From Macrostomum hystrix (taxonomy: Eukaryota > Platyhelminthes > Macrostomidae), in the NCBI GenBank assembly GCA_950097015.1, contig CATNEN010000001.1:25903501-25967500 (forward strand): a DNA stretch of 64,000 nt. Direction: 5' to 3'. Shown here piece by piece: positions 42,897-53,265 of this stretch (positions are counted from its first letter, which is position 1; each line of letters opens with the position of its first letter). Under the pieces are notes generated by a model that saw only the letters and a program-made list of their open reading frames with translations, was not told the origin of the DNA and did not search any database. The position numbers and the translations under genes were made by a program.

Positions 42897-43621
42897 TCAG
42901 ACTCGCTGGTAGTAGTCTCCAGCAGAGCTGCTCAGAGTGGCGGGCGGGAAGGCGAACCTGAACAGGTGGCACAGCTGCTGCTGGCCTGAGAAGATCACAG
43001 CCTGACAGTCGGCAGCCTTGGCATCGCACTCAAACAGGCAGTCGATTGCACTGGCCTTGAAGAGAGTCCACCTCATCGGCTGAGCAGTCTCCACCGTCAT
43101 ATTGGGCATCAGAGACAGCTTAAAAAAGCTTTTCGCTGAAGCAAATGAGATGCAGCGTTTCAGCGAGGGGCTTATGGGCTCATACGATCAAATATCACGA
43201 TCTAAAGGCAAGGCGACTCACAGGGGTAGGTGAGGGCGAACACGGAGTTCCTCCAGGCTGCTCCGCACTTCTGCAGCGGGTTTCCAGTGCACATCATGTT
43301 GCAGTCACTGTCACCAGCTCTTCCGTACGAGCCGAATGAGTTGCCACACCAGCAATTCAATCTGAACTGCACACCGAAGTAGGGGAAGCCGCCCAGTGAG
43401 CAGACGCTGCTGCAGAACTCGTGCGAGTTGCTGGCTGAATTGATGCGGCTAGCTTGGACTTCCAGCCCACCGATTCTGATGACGCCACTCAGTCCGTTCA
43501 GGTCCCTGTCAGGGTTGTCAACGAAGCAGCCGATATAGGAGAACTCAACATTTCTGGCAGCCACACAGAACAGGAATGCAGCTGTGACTGCGCCAGTGAG
43601 AATGCCCTGCTTGCGAAACAT
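42897..43621 (-). CDS. Secreted WSC + PAN-like protein, copy 5
   Basis: Seen: exon 1 43222-43621 and exon 2 42897-43135 (86-bp intron) give 212 aa. The start at 43621 (MFRKQGILTG) is chosen because copies 1 and 3 begin the same way; an in-frame ATG at 43666 would add 15 residues and place the signal peptide internally. It has an eight-cysteine WSC domain and a PAN-like domain with four cysteines (CLFECDAKAADCQ). Exon 2 is closer to pseudogene copy 3 (both have MPN-TVETAQ) than to copy 4, hinting at exon shuffling or conversion between copies. Confidence 0.88.
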
Positions 43622-44400
43622 TTCAGCACTTGCGAAATGAATGCGAAAATCGTAAAAGCTTCTCACGGATTTTACTGTCTCTATGCGAGTTCAGATTTTC
43701 GCTCAATCAAAGCTTTTAACTAGGATTGTCACAGCAGCTAGATGCATTAAGCTGTTATCATTAAAATTTTTGCTAGTTTTCTTGCCTCAGGTTTGCATAC
43801 TACTGAAGGATGCGCAGGATTTTTTCCGAGAAATATTCTTTTAAAAGCCCAGGAAAACAGATCATCCGACAGACGTTGGGACAAACCTTTCTTTGAAAGT
43901 TGCAAATGTCAATTTGAAAAATGGACTTTTTGAATACCTTTTTAATTTTAAGCATTGAAATGTCAAAGAAATAATGAGTTTAGATGTTACCATCGCCGCC
44001 CTTTGTTCTGCCGTGCGTCTGTTACTTAAGCTTTTACCAGGTACCTTTTGTAAGACTTCTAAAATGCTTTGACGTCTTAACTTAAATAAAACCTAGCTGG
44101 TAAATTCAGATTTCCAAACTTTAGCCTCATGCTAGCCAATAAAAATTATCAGCTGATCTTTCACAGATATATTTTACATAGATTTCATATCTTGGACATA
44201 TTTTCCTGCTTCATGCTTGCAGTAGCATGCGAAGCCAATTCGACAAAATGACAGGAGAGCAAATTGGGGAAGAAAATGTTGAAGAAACGTACTTATTTGG
44301 AGGGTACAAGAAGTCTGACAAGGCAAACTGCCCTTGCACTCGTGTTGCCCCGCCAGAGCTAGTTTTCTAAAAACGAACTCGACTTGCTCCCACAGCTGCC
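43622..44400. other. Shared upstream region between divergent WSC copies 5 and 6
   Basis: A 780-bp AT-rich interval between two divergently transcribed genes; it must hold both promoters. No TATA box was clear. An acceptor-like TTGCTCCCACAG ends five bases before the ATG of copy 6. Confidence 0.5.
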
Positions 44401-45099
44401 ATGCTTCTTATGAGCGCCGTTTCTGCCGTGATCGCCCTTGCCTTCGGCGTGGCTGCCTCAGAATTTTCGTTCTCCTACATCGGCTGCTACAAAGATGCGA
44501 GTGCCCAGGACATAAGCGGACTGGTTGGCATCATCAGGATCGGTGGTTTCAGTGTGACAACCAATCGGATCGTCACCACTCTGAATTCGCGCGAGCTCTG
44601 TGGCGGTGTCTGCTCGCTAGGCGGCTTCCCGTACTTCGGCCTGCAGGACGGCGTGAATTGCCTCTGCGGAAAGTATTACGGCTCGTTCGGGATAGCCAAC
44701 GAGAGCGACTGCAGTGCGGCTTGTCCGGGAAACTTGCTGCAGAAATGCGGCGCGGGCAGTCGGAACTCGGTGTTCGCCCTGACCTATCCCAGTGAGTCGC
44801 CAGCTGTTTTTACATCGAGTGTCGATGCCCTAAATTTACTATCTTTTTGTTTTTTTCTAGAGAAGTACCTTTTCAAGCTGTCAAGAACACCCAGTGAGAC
44901 TGTGCAGGCTTCCCAGCAGACATTCTGGACGATTTCAGCCATTGTGAAGCTCGAGTGCCTGGTTCAGTGTCAGTTCAAGGCTGCGGACTGTCAGGCCGTG
45001 ATCTTCTCAGGCCAGCAGCAGCTGTGCCACCTGCTCAGGTTCGCCTACCCACCTGCCAACCTGAGCAGCTCAGCTGGAGACTACTACCAGCGTGGCTGA
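44401..45099 (+). CDS. Secreted WSC + PAN-like protein, copy 6 (divergent)
   Basis: Seen: exon 1 44401-44791 and exon 2 44861-45099 (69-bp intron) give 209 aa. The signal peptide differs (MLLMSAVSAVIALAFG). The WSC domain keeps its cysteines (YIGCY, LCGGVC, CLCGK, SDCSAAC, LQKCG), and the PAN-like domain keeps four (ECLVQCQFKAADCQ, then QLCHLL). It is the most diverged intact member in exon 1, yet its exon 2 keeps the exact 239-nt length and the SLSSSAGDYY-type ending. Role inferred from the domains: extracellular, possibly glycan binding. Confidence 0.87.
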   Translation: MLLMSAVSAVIALAFGVAASEFSFSYIGCYKDASAQDISGLVGIIRIGGFSVTTNRIVTTLNSRELCGGVCSLGGFPYFGLQDGVNCLCGKYYGSFGIANESDCSAACPGNLLQKCGAGSRNSVFALTYPSESPAVFTSSVDALNLLSFCFFLEKYLFKLSRTPSETVQASQQTFWTISAIVKLECLVQCQFKAADCQAVIFSGQQQLCHLLRFAYPPANLSSSAGDYYQRG

Positions 45100-45542
45100 G
45101 CCGATGCTGATACACGTATCTCCTGGATAACTTTGGTGACGCAAGTCGAGCAATTTGTTTGGAAGGGGGCCTGTTGGCTTCTCAGATTATGTTGACATTC
45201 TTCACTCCAAAGTTACATGGCAGGTGTGGAAAGTGCTTTCTATCGTCTTGACGATAATGAGCATCTAACGCATTCACAATGCCTGACAATGCCAGCCAAC
45301 TCAAAAGTACTTTTGTCTTTTGTTTCATCGTTAAACAGGCACTCAAGACAAGTCCTAAAGTTTCGTCTGCACGAAAGACTTAGTTGAAAGACTTTTGAGA
45401 CTAACCTGTTAGAATGGCTGCGAGAACTTGGCATAAAACAAAGGACATATTACTTCACCCTGGTTGTAAAGACGAAGGCCGTGCTGCGCTGAGCACTTAC
45501 GATTGTACTTAAGAGATTTTGTCTCGAAGATGCATCGCGAGA
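45100..45542. other. 3' flank of WSC copy 6, no gene seen
   Basis: No exon or repeat recognised before the minisatellite starts. Confidence 0.5.
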
Positions 45543-46736
45543 TTTAACACATTCGATACTTGACACATTCGATACTTGACACATTCGATACTTGACATAG
45601 TACGATACTTGACACAGTACGATACTTGACACAGTACGATACTTGACACAGTACGATACTTGACACAGTACGATACTTGACACATTAGATACTTGACACA
45701 GTACGATACTTGACACATTACGATACTTGACACAGTACGATACTTGACACATTACGATACTTGACACAGTACGATACTTGACACAGTACGATACTTGACA
45801 CAGTACGATACTTGACACAGTACGATACTTGACATAGTACGATACTTGACACAGTACGATACTTGACACAGTACGATACTTGACACAGTACGATACTTGA
45901 CACAGTACGATACTTGACACATTCGATACTTGACACATTCGATACTTGACACAGTACGATACTTGACACAGTACGATACTTGACACAGTACGATACTTGA
46001 CACAGTACGATACTTGACACAGTACGATACTTGACACATTCGATACTTGACACATTCGATACTTGACACAGTACGATACTTGACACAGTACGATACTTGA
46101 CACAGTACGATACTTGACACATTACGATACTTGACACAGTACGATACTTGACACAGTACGATACTTGACACAGTACGATACTTGACACATTACGATACTT
46201 GACACAGTACGATACTTGACACAGTACGATACTTGACACATTAGATACTTGACACAGTACGATACTTGACACATTACGATACTTGACACAGTACGATACT
46301 TGACACATTACGATACTTGACACAGTACGATACTTGACACAGTACGATACTTGACACAGTACGATACTTGACACAGTACGATACTTGACATAGTACGATA
46401 CTTGACACAGTACGATACTTGACACAGTACGATACTTGACACAGTACGATACTTGACATAGTACGATACTTGACACATTACGATACTTGACATAGTACGA
46501 TACTTGACACAGTACGATACTTGACACAGTACGATACTTGACACATTACGATACTTGACATAGTACGATACTTGACACAGTACGATACTTGACACATTAC
46601 GATACTTGACATAGTACGATACTTGACACAGTACGATACTTGACACAGTACGATACTTGACACATTCGATACTTGACACAGTACGATACTTGACACAGTA
46701 CGATACTTGACACATTACGATACTTGAGTCATCACG
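45543..46736. repeat. 17-bp minisatellite (TACTTGACACAGTACGA)n, 1.2 kb
   Basis: About 70 units; variants ACATTACGA, ACATAGTACGA and the shorter ACATTCGA recur in blocks. Because 17 is not a multiple of three, each frame cycles through all registers and stays open by chance (VSSIVLCQVSYCVKYRT). Confidence 0.94.
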
Positions 46737-47149
46737 TCATACGCTTGACAGTTGACACTATAGATTCCAAGAAAGCAAATAGGCCGTAACACAGATAAAA
46801 TATATAGTTTCTAAAAAAATAATGGGACCATGACGAAAAGGTCATTGTTAACTATCCTACAAACACTGGCTGTTATCATCTGGTCTCGGAAGACATCACA
46901 ATGCAATTAAAATATAAAGCTTCAACAAGCTATAGTTAAATTTCTGTCTAATGTTCATGAATTGAAAATATATACGGAGGATTAAGCTTCAGGTGCTACT
47001 TAGAGTAGAATGCTTATGAAGTTAATTCTTCGAATTTCGTTAAGCTCTACATGAAAGTGCACTTAACAGATGTTGCATAGATAATAGGCCTTCAAAAAAC
47101 TGTCTGCCTTCTGCTGCCGGTGCCGCTAACTGAAACTAAAAGCAATTCA

Positions 47150-47420
47150 AGCCCTTGAACTTTAGAGCGTCGGACTCACAACTTGAAGGTTCGAGGTTCG
47201 ATTCCCGACTCCACTAGAACAATTTGTGCCCTTTAGCAAGACACAAATCTGCATTGCATCAGTTCACCCAGCTGTTAAATGGGTACCAGCATTAGCTGGA
47301 GTAATTGAGGGTGGGTATGGCGTCCCCCCAGTCCATGGACTGAGCAGCCATACGCAGCCTTCAGATGCTGTCGTCGGCTGAACATGTGACACATCATTGA
47401 ACAAAAATTTAATAAAATAC
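47150..47420 (+). mobile_element. tRNA-derived SINE, type 2
   Basis: GAGGTTCGATTCCCGACTCC is a B-box/T-loop-like segment, preceded by a degenerate A-box region (AGAGCGTCGGACTC). The body contains CAGTTCACCCAGCTG and TAAATGGGTACC, phrases common in invertebrate SINE tails. It does not fold as an intact tRNA. Confidence 0.65.
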
Positions 47421-47440
47421 CCTGTCGAACTATATTGTAC

Positions 47441-47491
47441 ATGAAACAAACAAACAAACAACCAAACAAACAAACAAACAAACAAACAAAC
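47441..47491. repeat. (AAAC)n microsatellite
   Basis: About twelve CAAA units. It may be the tail of the adjacent SINE, which ends just before it. Confidence 0.85.
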
Positions 47492-47851
47492 AAGCAATCA
47501 GAATCTTAGTCAGGAAAATTGAGCCAATTTCGTGGCTACTGGAAGCAACTCGAAAAGTCATGTACACTTTTTTTGCAACCTGGCGTTCCTTCACATGTGG
47601 CAGCGTGTGCGCACAGGAAAGAACACGTTTGGGGTGGGTGCAGTCCCCACTTACCTGTGCGTGCACGGTGCCTGCAATGCAGTGTTGTTGTGACTAAATA
47701 ATGTTAGCAATAATTTCTATGCGCATTTTCAAGAACATGTTGGCTTCGTTCGTACAGTAGAACAGTAGAACAGGAAAAGCATGTAAAGCTATTTTTTGTG
47801 CCGCGCAGTTTTTACAGCATGTGATGATTGAGAAACCCCGTCATGCTATTG

Positions 47852-49926
47852 TTAGAGTCTTGTAAATAGTACGACAACAATCATGATAAGGATTAGAATA
47901 GCGACCGCTGCAATTGCAACTATTATGATCTTTTTCTTGCGGCTCTTCCGCCTGTTCACGACTCCGTCGGCGAGCTGATCTCGGCCCGTCTCAGCGTCTT
48001 CCACAGCCTCGTCGACGTGGTCCTCGATCAGGTTGATCTCCTCGCCCTGCTCAAGGACGAGCTTGTTCAGCTCAGTGAATAGCTCCTCGAGATCTGAAAG
48101 CGGTCAATGGAGACGTCTGAATGGACAATCTGAGGTCTGAATGGACAATCTGAGGTCTGAATGGACAATCTGAGGTCTGATCGAATGGACAATCTGAGGT
48201 CGGAATGGACAATATGAGGTCCGAATGGACAATCTGAGGTCGGAATGGACAATCTGAGGTCTGATCGAATGGACAATCTGAGGTCGGAATGGACAATATG
48301 AGGTCGGAATGGACAATCTGAGGTCGGAATGGACAATCTGAGGTCTGATCGAATGGACAATCTGACGTCGGAATGGACAATCTGAGGTCGGAATGGACAA
48401 TCTGAGGTCTGATCGAATGGACAATCTGAGGTCGGAATGGACAATATGAGGTCTGAATGGACAATCTGAGGTCGGAATGGACAATCTGAGGTCTGATCGA
48501 ATGGACAATCTGACGTCGGAATGGACAATCTGAGGTCGGAATGGACAATCTGAGGTCTGATCGAATGGACAATCTGAGGTCTGAATGGACAACCTGAGGT
48601 CGGAATGGACAATCTGACGTCGGAATGGACAATCTGAGGTCGGAATGGACAATCTGAGGTCTGATCGAATGGACAATCTGAGGTCGGAATGGACAATATG
48701 AGGTCGGAATGGACAATCTGAGGTCGGAATGGACAATCTGAGGTCTGATCGAATGGACAATCTGAGGTCGGAATGGACAATCTGAGGTCGGAATGGACAA
48801 TCTGAGGTCTGATCGAATGGACAATCTGACGTCGGAATGGACAATCTGAGGTCGGAATGGACAATCTGAGGTCTGATCGAATGGACAATCTGAGGTCGGA
48901 ATGGACAATATGAGGTCTGAATGGACAATCTAAGGTCGGAATGGACAATCTGAGGTCTGATCGAATGGACAATCTGACGTCGGAATGGACAATCTGAGGT
49001 CGGAATGGACAATCTGAGGTCTGATCGAATGGACAATCTGAGGTCTGAATGGACAACCTGAGGTCGGAATGGACAATCTGACGTCGGAATGGACAATCTG
49101 AGGTCGGAATGGACAATCTGAGGTCTGATCGAATGGACAATCTGAGGTCGGAATGGACAATATGAGGTCGGAATGGACAATCTGAGTTCGGAATGGACAA
49201 TCTGAGGTCTGATCGAATGGACAATCTGACGTCGGAATGGACAATCTGAGGTCGGAATGGACAATCTGAGGTCTGATCGAATGGACAATCTGAGGTCGGA
49301 ATGGACAATCTGAGGTCGGAATGGACAATCTGAGGTCTGAATGGACAATATAAAGATCGAATGGACAATCTGAAGTCGGAATGGACAATCTGAGATCGGA
49401 ATGGACAATCTGAGATCGGAATGGACAATCTGAGATCGGAATGGACAACCTGAGACCAGAGCTTGAGAACAATTGGGATGGACCCAATGCAGCTCGCACC
49501 GATCATGTCCTTGGCCAGCTGGTCCAATTTAACTTCTCTCTCCAGGGCTAGTTTCAGCTGTGCCTCCTCGGCCTTCTTGAACGTCTGCAGGACTACATGC
49601 TCCTTGAACGGATTGTCGTCCTCCAGCCCCATGGAGGCGCCCTCCGCTTCCGCAGCTGCTGCGGCAGTTTTCCTCTGTGCTTCATCCTTTAGTAAATCGT
49701 TCAGCAGTTTGAGTCGCTGGTGCAGCGGTTCAGCTTTGGCTCTGAGCAGTTTCCCGTCGTCGGACTTCTTGACCAGCTTCTTCAGGGAGGCGCTAACCTC
49801 TCGAATTCGTTTGTCAGCGGTGGCGCAGTCACCCGACCTGGCCGAGTCCTCCGCGCTGGACAGCAGCTGGTCGAGTCTCTGAAGCTCCGCCTCAACATTG
49901 GCAGACGCTGCTGAGTCACCGGGCAT
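47852..49926 (-). CDS. Syntaxin-like Qa-SNARE, 2 exons
   Basis: Seen: exon 1 49500-49926 and exon 2 47852-48093, joined in phase 1, give 222 aa. Exon 1 encodes a helical acidic/basic region. The SNARE motif spans the splice (KLDQLAKDMI, then DLEELFTELNKLVLEQGEEI) with the zero-layer Gln in LEQGE. A basic stretch (NRRKSRKKK) is followed by one C-terminal membrane anchor rich in Ile/Val/Ala and a three-residue lumenal tail. Known: Qa-SNAREs sit on target membranes and drive fusion by forming four-helix bundles; the motif is most like the endosomal syntaxin-7/12 group. Odd: the protein is about 40-50 residues shorter than typical members, so the Habc domain is reduced. The 1406-bp intron is nearly all minisatellite; translating through it gives a spurious 619-codon frame. 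Confidence 0.9.
48105..49460 (-). repeat. 20/24-bp minisatellite filling the syntaxin intron
   Basis: Units of GGACAATCTGAGGTCGGAAT alternate with a 24-bp form containing the extra TGATCGA (GGTCTGATCGAATGG). About 65 units, with a higher-order pattern of three to four units between TGATCGA forms. The first units near exon 1 read GAGATCGGAAT, the probable ancestral end. Confidence 0.94.
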
Positions 49927-50492
49927 GGCTGAGCAGCGCGACGTTGCTGCAATCTCAAGCTTTGAAAAACCAAGCAGCGCAGTTTGTCGAGGTATATATG
50001 CATCCGAGTACTTCGTGAGTACGCTGAAAGTTAGAGCAGGATTGGACCTGTACGCTGACTAAGCGATCGTACAAGGCCTAGCTAGGCACAATGGACCATT
50101 TATAGATATTGCACGCCGGAGTGCATGCTCGGAAAAGCTGCCAAGAACTGCTCGCGTGTTTCTCTCTCTCGCTGTCTGTCTCTCTCCTTTCTTGCCCAGC
50201 CCCAGCCACTAAAAAGGAACTTCGTACATTTTAAATATGGCTGCTTTAATAGAGCAACTGGTTCAGTTTAGAAAAATATTCTTTAAGCCTGACTTGTTTC
50301 GAGCCATTGTATATGACAACAGATGAGGCAATACTGAGATTGCTATTCATTTTGCTCATTGTACACGTAGAGAGTCTTTTGGCAATCTTTGCTAGTCTTT
50401 GGTAGAGATTTGCTTCAGGCAATGGCAAATCATTTGGCAGCAGTAGACCCGCAGTCAGCGAGGAGACTATCCTACCTATTTTGCTGGCTTTC
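49927..50492. other. Syntaxin 5' flank
   Basis: Presumed promoter region of the minus-strand syntaxin gene. It contains a short CTCT-rich run at 50160-50190 and no gene. It forms part of the loop between the two inverted arrays. Confidence 0.5.
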
Positions 50493-51130
50493 CAGACCTC
50501 AGATTGTCCATTCCGACCTCAGATTGTCCGTTCCGACCTCAGATTGTCCATTCCGACCTCAGATTGTCCATTCCGACCTCAGATTGTCCGTTCCGACCTC
50601 AGGTTGTCCATTCCGACCTCAGGTTGTCCATTCCGACCTCAGATTGTCCATTCCGACCTCAGATTGTCCATTCCAACCTCAGATTGTCCATTCCGACCTC
50701 AGATTGTCCATTCCGACCTCAGGTTGTCCATTCCGACCTCAGATTGTCCATTCCGACCTCAGGTTGTCCATTCCGACCTCAGATTGTCCGTTCCGACCTC
50801 AGGTTGTCCATTCCGACCTCAGATTGTCCGTTCCGACCTCATGTTGTCCATTCCGACCTCAGATTGTCCATTCCGACCTCAGATTGTCCATTCCGACCTC
50901 AGATTGTCCATTCCGACCTCAGATTGTCCATTCCGACCTCAGATTGTCCATTCCGACCTCAGATTGTCCATTCCGACCTCAGATTGTCCATTCCGACCTC
51001 AGATTGTCCATTCCGACCTCAGATTGTCCATTCCGACCTCAGATTGTCCATTCCGACCTCAGATTGTCCATTCCGACGTCTCCATTGACCGCTTTCAGAT
51101 CTCGAGGAGCTATTCACTGAGCTGAACAAG
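50493..51130 (+). repeat. Inverted duplicate of the syntaxin intron end plus 32 bp of exon 2
   Basis: About 29 nearly uniform 20-bp units (ATTGTCCATTCCGACCTCAG) lead into a non-repetitive 56-bp segment at about 51075-51130. That segment equals the reverse complement of 48063-48118 apart from one base at its array edge: intron 3' end, acceptor CTTTCAG, then 32 bp of exon 2 (51099-51130). Similarity stops at GAACAAG, followed by a CACACA run and a SINE. The TGATCGA units of the parent array are absent. Confidence 0.93.
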
Positions 51131-51149
51131 CACACACGCACACACACAG

Positions 51150-51375
51150 ATATAGAATGAAGGCACACACTCACACAGGTGTGTACATCTGCGCCGTCTC
51201 ACCATCAGGCAGTGTTCACTCTCATTGTGTCTTGGAGGTCGCCACTAAAAGCTTAAATTGCACGACAAGCCCTCAAGCCTTCTCTCCGCGGCTGGGCCCC
51301 AAATAAATGTGGCCTCACCGCGGAATCGAGCTCAGGAACCTTGTTGCGGCAGGCAAACGCGTTAAAAAGTGCTCT
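51150..51375 (-). mobile_element. tRNA-derived SINE, type 1
   Basis: On the minus strand: a degenerate head (GGCAGAGCACTTTTTAACGCG), then TGAGCTCGATTCCGCGG, then a body with TTTGGGGCCCAGCC, ending near GATGTACACACCTGTGTGAG. It matches the copies in the TRPV introns. Confidence 0.75.
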
Positions 51376-53231
51376 GCCACATATTTAGAAAGCAGATAAA
51401 AGCCATACAGATGCATACAAGCATTGGTTGAGCGGCTTGTACTACAGTGCAAAAAACGTACTGTCACGTACTGTCAAACGCGGAAAAGCTTATACTCGTA
51501 TTTCAGAGAGTACTAAAAGACAAGTACTAATCTCCGATTGCCATATCTAGAGCGTTCAGAGATAGTATATATAGTAACATTCGATATCATTCGTATTACT
51601 ACTTTCCTAAGTAGTACACGCCGGCTATGACAACTGAGTGACCAGAAAATTGCACAAGCGCACAGACGCAGGCGCCTCAGTTTCAAGAGTTTAGCAGCGC
51701 GATATTCAAGCGCGTTGGGAGAGGACAACTAGCAGCCGCGGCAGCTGCCACTTACGGCCGATTAACTGAAGCTGGCGGGCTGCCTGTGAGGCGCACAGGA
51801 GACAGTGCATTGCAGGGTCCGTCCCCCCCCGGGGGTCGTGGCATTGTGCCTCTCCGCGGGACCTCCTCAGTCGACAAGGAATTCCGGCCACCAAATATTG
51901 ACACTGCTCTGATGACATTCTCGGAGAGAGCCCGCCCCAGGTGCACGGGAGAGCAGCCCAGTGCCGGACAATCCCCGCATGCATAATTCAGCTCATTTCT
52001 TCTCCTCTCCTCCCTACTCCCAATGTCTCCTGGTCTTCTGCCTTCTTCTAGAAGCGCTCTCTTGTACTCCCCGCTGCTAGGTGTGCTGCCTTTCTTGGAC
52101 GCCATGGCAACTGGGTCGCTGCAGCTTCTCCCTCCTCCAGCAGCTTTCTTTGTGTCTCATTTACTTTCCTTTGAGCCTTAGTGGTTTCCCAATTCACTGC
52201 AGAGCATCGGCTGGGGCAGTGGAGGTGGCGGGACACTGCCAGACCACAGAGGTGTGTAGGTGGACAGACTCGCAAGCTCAATCGGCCGCACTACTAAAGT
52301 CCAGAAATTTTTTCACTGTTGTTGGCCGGCGTCAGGAGGCTTATGGACGCTTGAAGCGTTCATCGAGTCCAGATTCATGGCCCGTGTTTTTTCGCTTCAA
52401 AGTTTTCCATCGACCATCGACGTGGACAATTTTTTTATTGAGTCAAAGTGCCTCTTTGGCTGTCTGGAGGACTTTGCGAATCCCCACTCTCGTAATCCCC
52501 GTCTCTCTGTGTTTCTGGATGCATGTACAGGGCTAAATAAAAAAATCTAACTGCCTCGCCACTTTCAATCGACAATCAGGAAGCTCAGACTAAAAAAAGC
52601 TGAGAGTAGAAGCATTTTTTTCTCCCCACACGCTGTTCTAAGAACCCAGCACCAACGCGCACTTGAAAGTCCCACTAATTGGGTGGAACTAACAGCCTGT
52701 GGTGTCCTTTTAGAAAGGGAAACTGATGGTTTGGTCTGGCATTTAGAATATTTAGCTGCAAAAATTCCCGCTGGTGTTACGCTTGTACCCTCGTATATTT
52801 GCCTAACTTCACACAAGCTTGGCTTGTTGCTAACACTGACAAATCTAAGTCAGCCATTGGCCGCAATTTCACTTCTCTGCAATAGCCCGCACACAGATCT
52901 GCTCACGCACAGGTAGGCTTACCTCAAAATGAGCGCACAACCTCGCCTGCGAAGCACAATTTCTGTGCCAAAAGGCATACGGCAGGCAGCACCTAATCTA
53001 GCAATTTTCTTCACCTGCATTGCCATACCTCTCTCTCTACCTTTCCAGTCTGATGCACAGCCCCACCCGCTAAGTAACCAGCTTGAGTTGGCTCAGAGAA
53101 AGAAGGCTGTGAGAAGAATGAAATGGGGACCGCGGGCGCTCGCACAGTATAGACGAAGAGCAGAAAAAGAGCAGCCACTGAAATCCTAGGCTGCTGACAG
53201 CCACAGCGCAAATCTGTCTCCATCTAAACAG
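51376..53231. other. Intergenic, no gene supported
   Basis: Open frames of 70-150 codons at 51.7-52.5 kb and 52.9-53.2 kb have no recognisable domain and no convincing splice support. One small Arg/Lys-rich frame at 52929-53189 ends shortly before the LRR gene and could conceivably be an upstream exon, but no phase-matched join was found. Confidence 0.45.
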
Positions 53232-53265
53232 GCAGTGCGTGGCGTGTGCCGTTGTCAAAGCAGAA

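Noticed and set aside
44334-44795. 153-codon plus-strand frame overlapping WSC copy 6
   Set aside because: Out-of-frame shadow; the frame from 44401 carries the signal peptide and WSC cysteines and splices correctly.
45450-46715. Several long frames of repeated VSSIVLCQVS peptides
   Set aside because: A 17-bp repeat with no stops in the minus-strand registers; no start context, flanking domain or splice support.
48067-49926. 619-codon minus-strand frame with HSDLRLSIP-type repeats
   Set aside because: It is syntaxin exon 1 read through into the intronic minisatellite; the phase-correct splice removes it.
51752-52105. 117-codon minus-strand protein
   Set aside because: No domain, no splice support and overlapping open frames on both strands; composition alone explains it.
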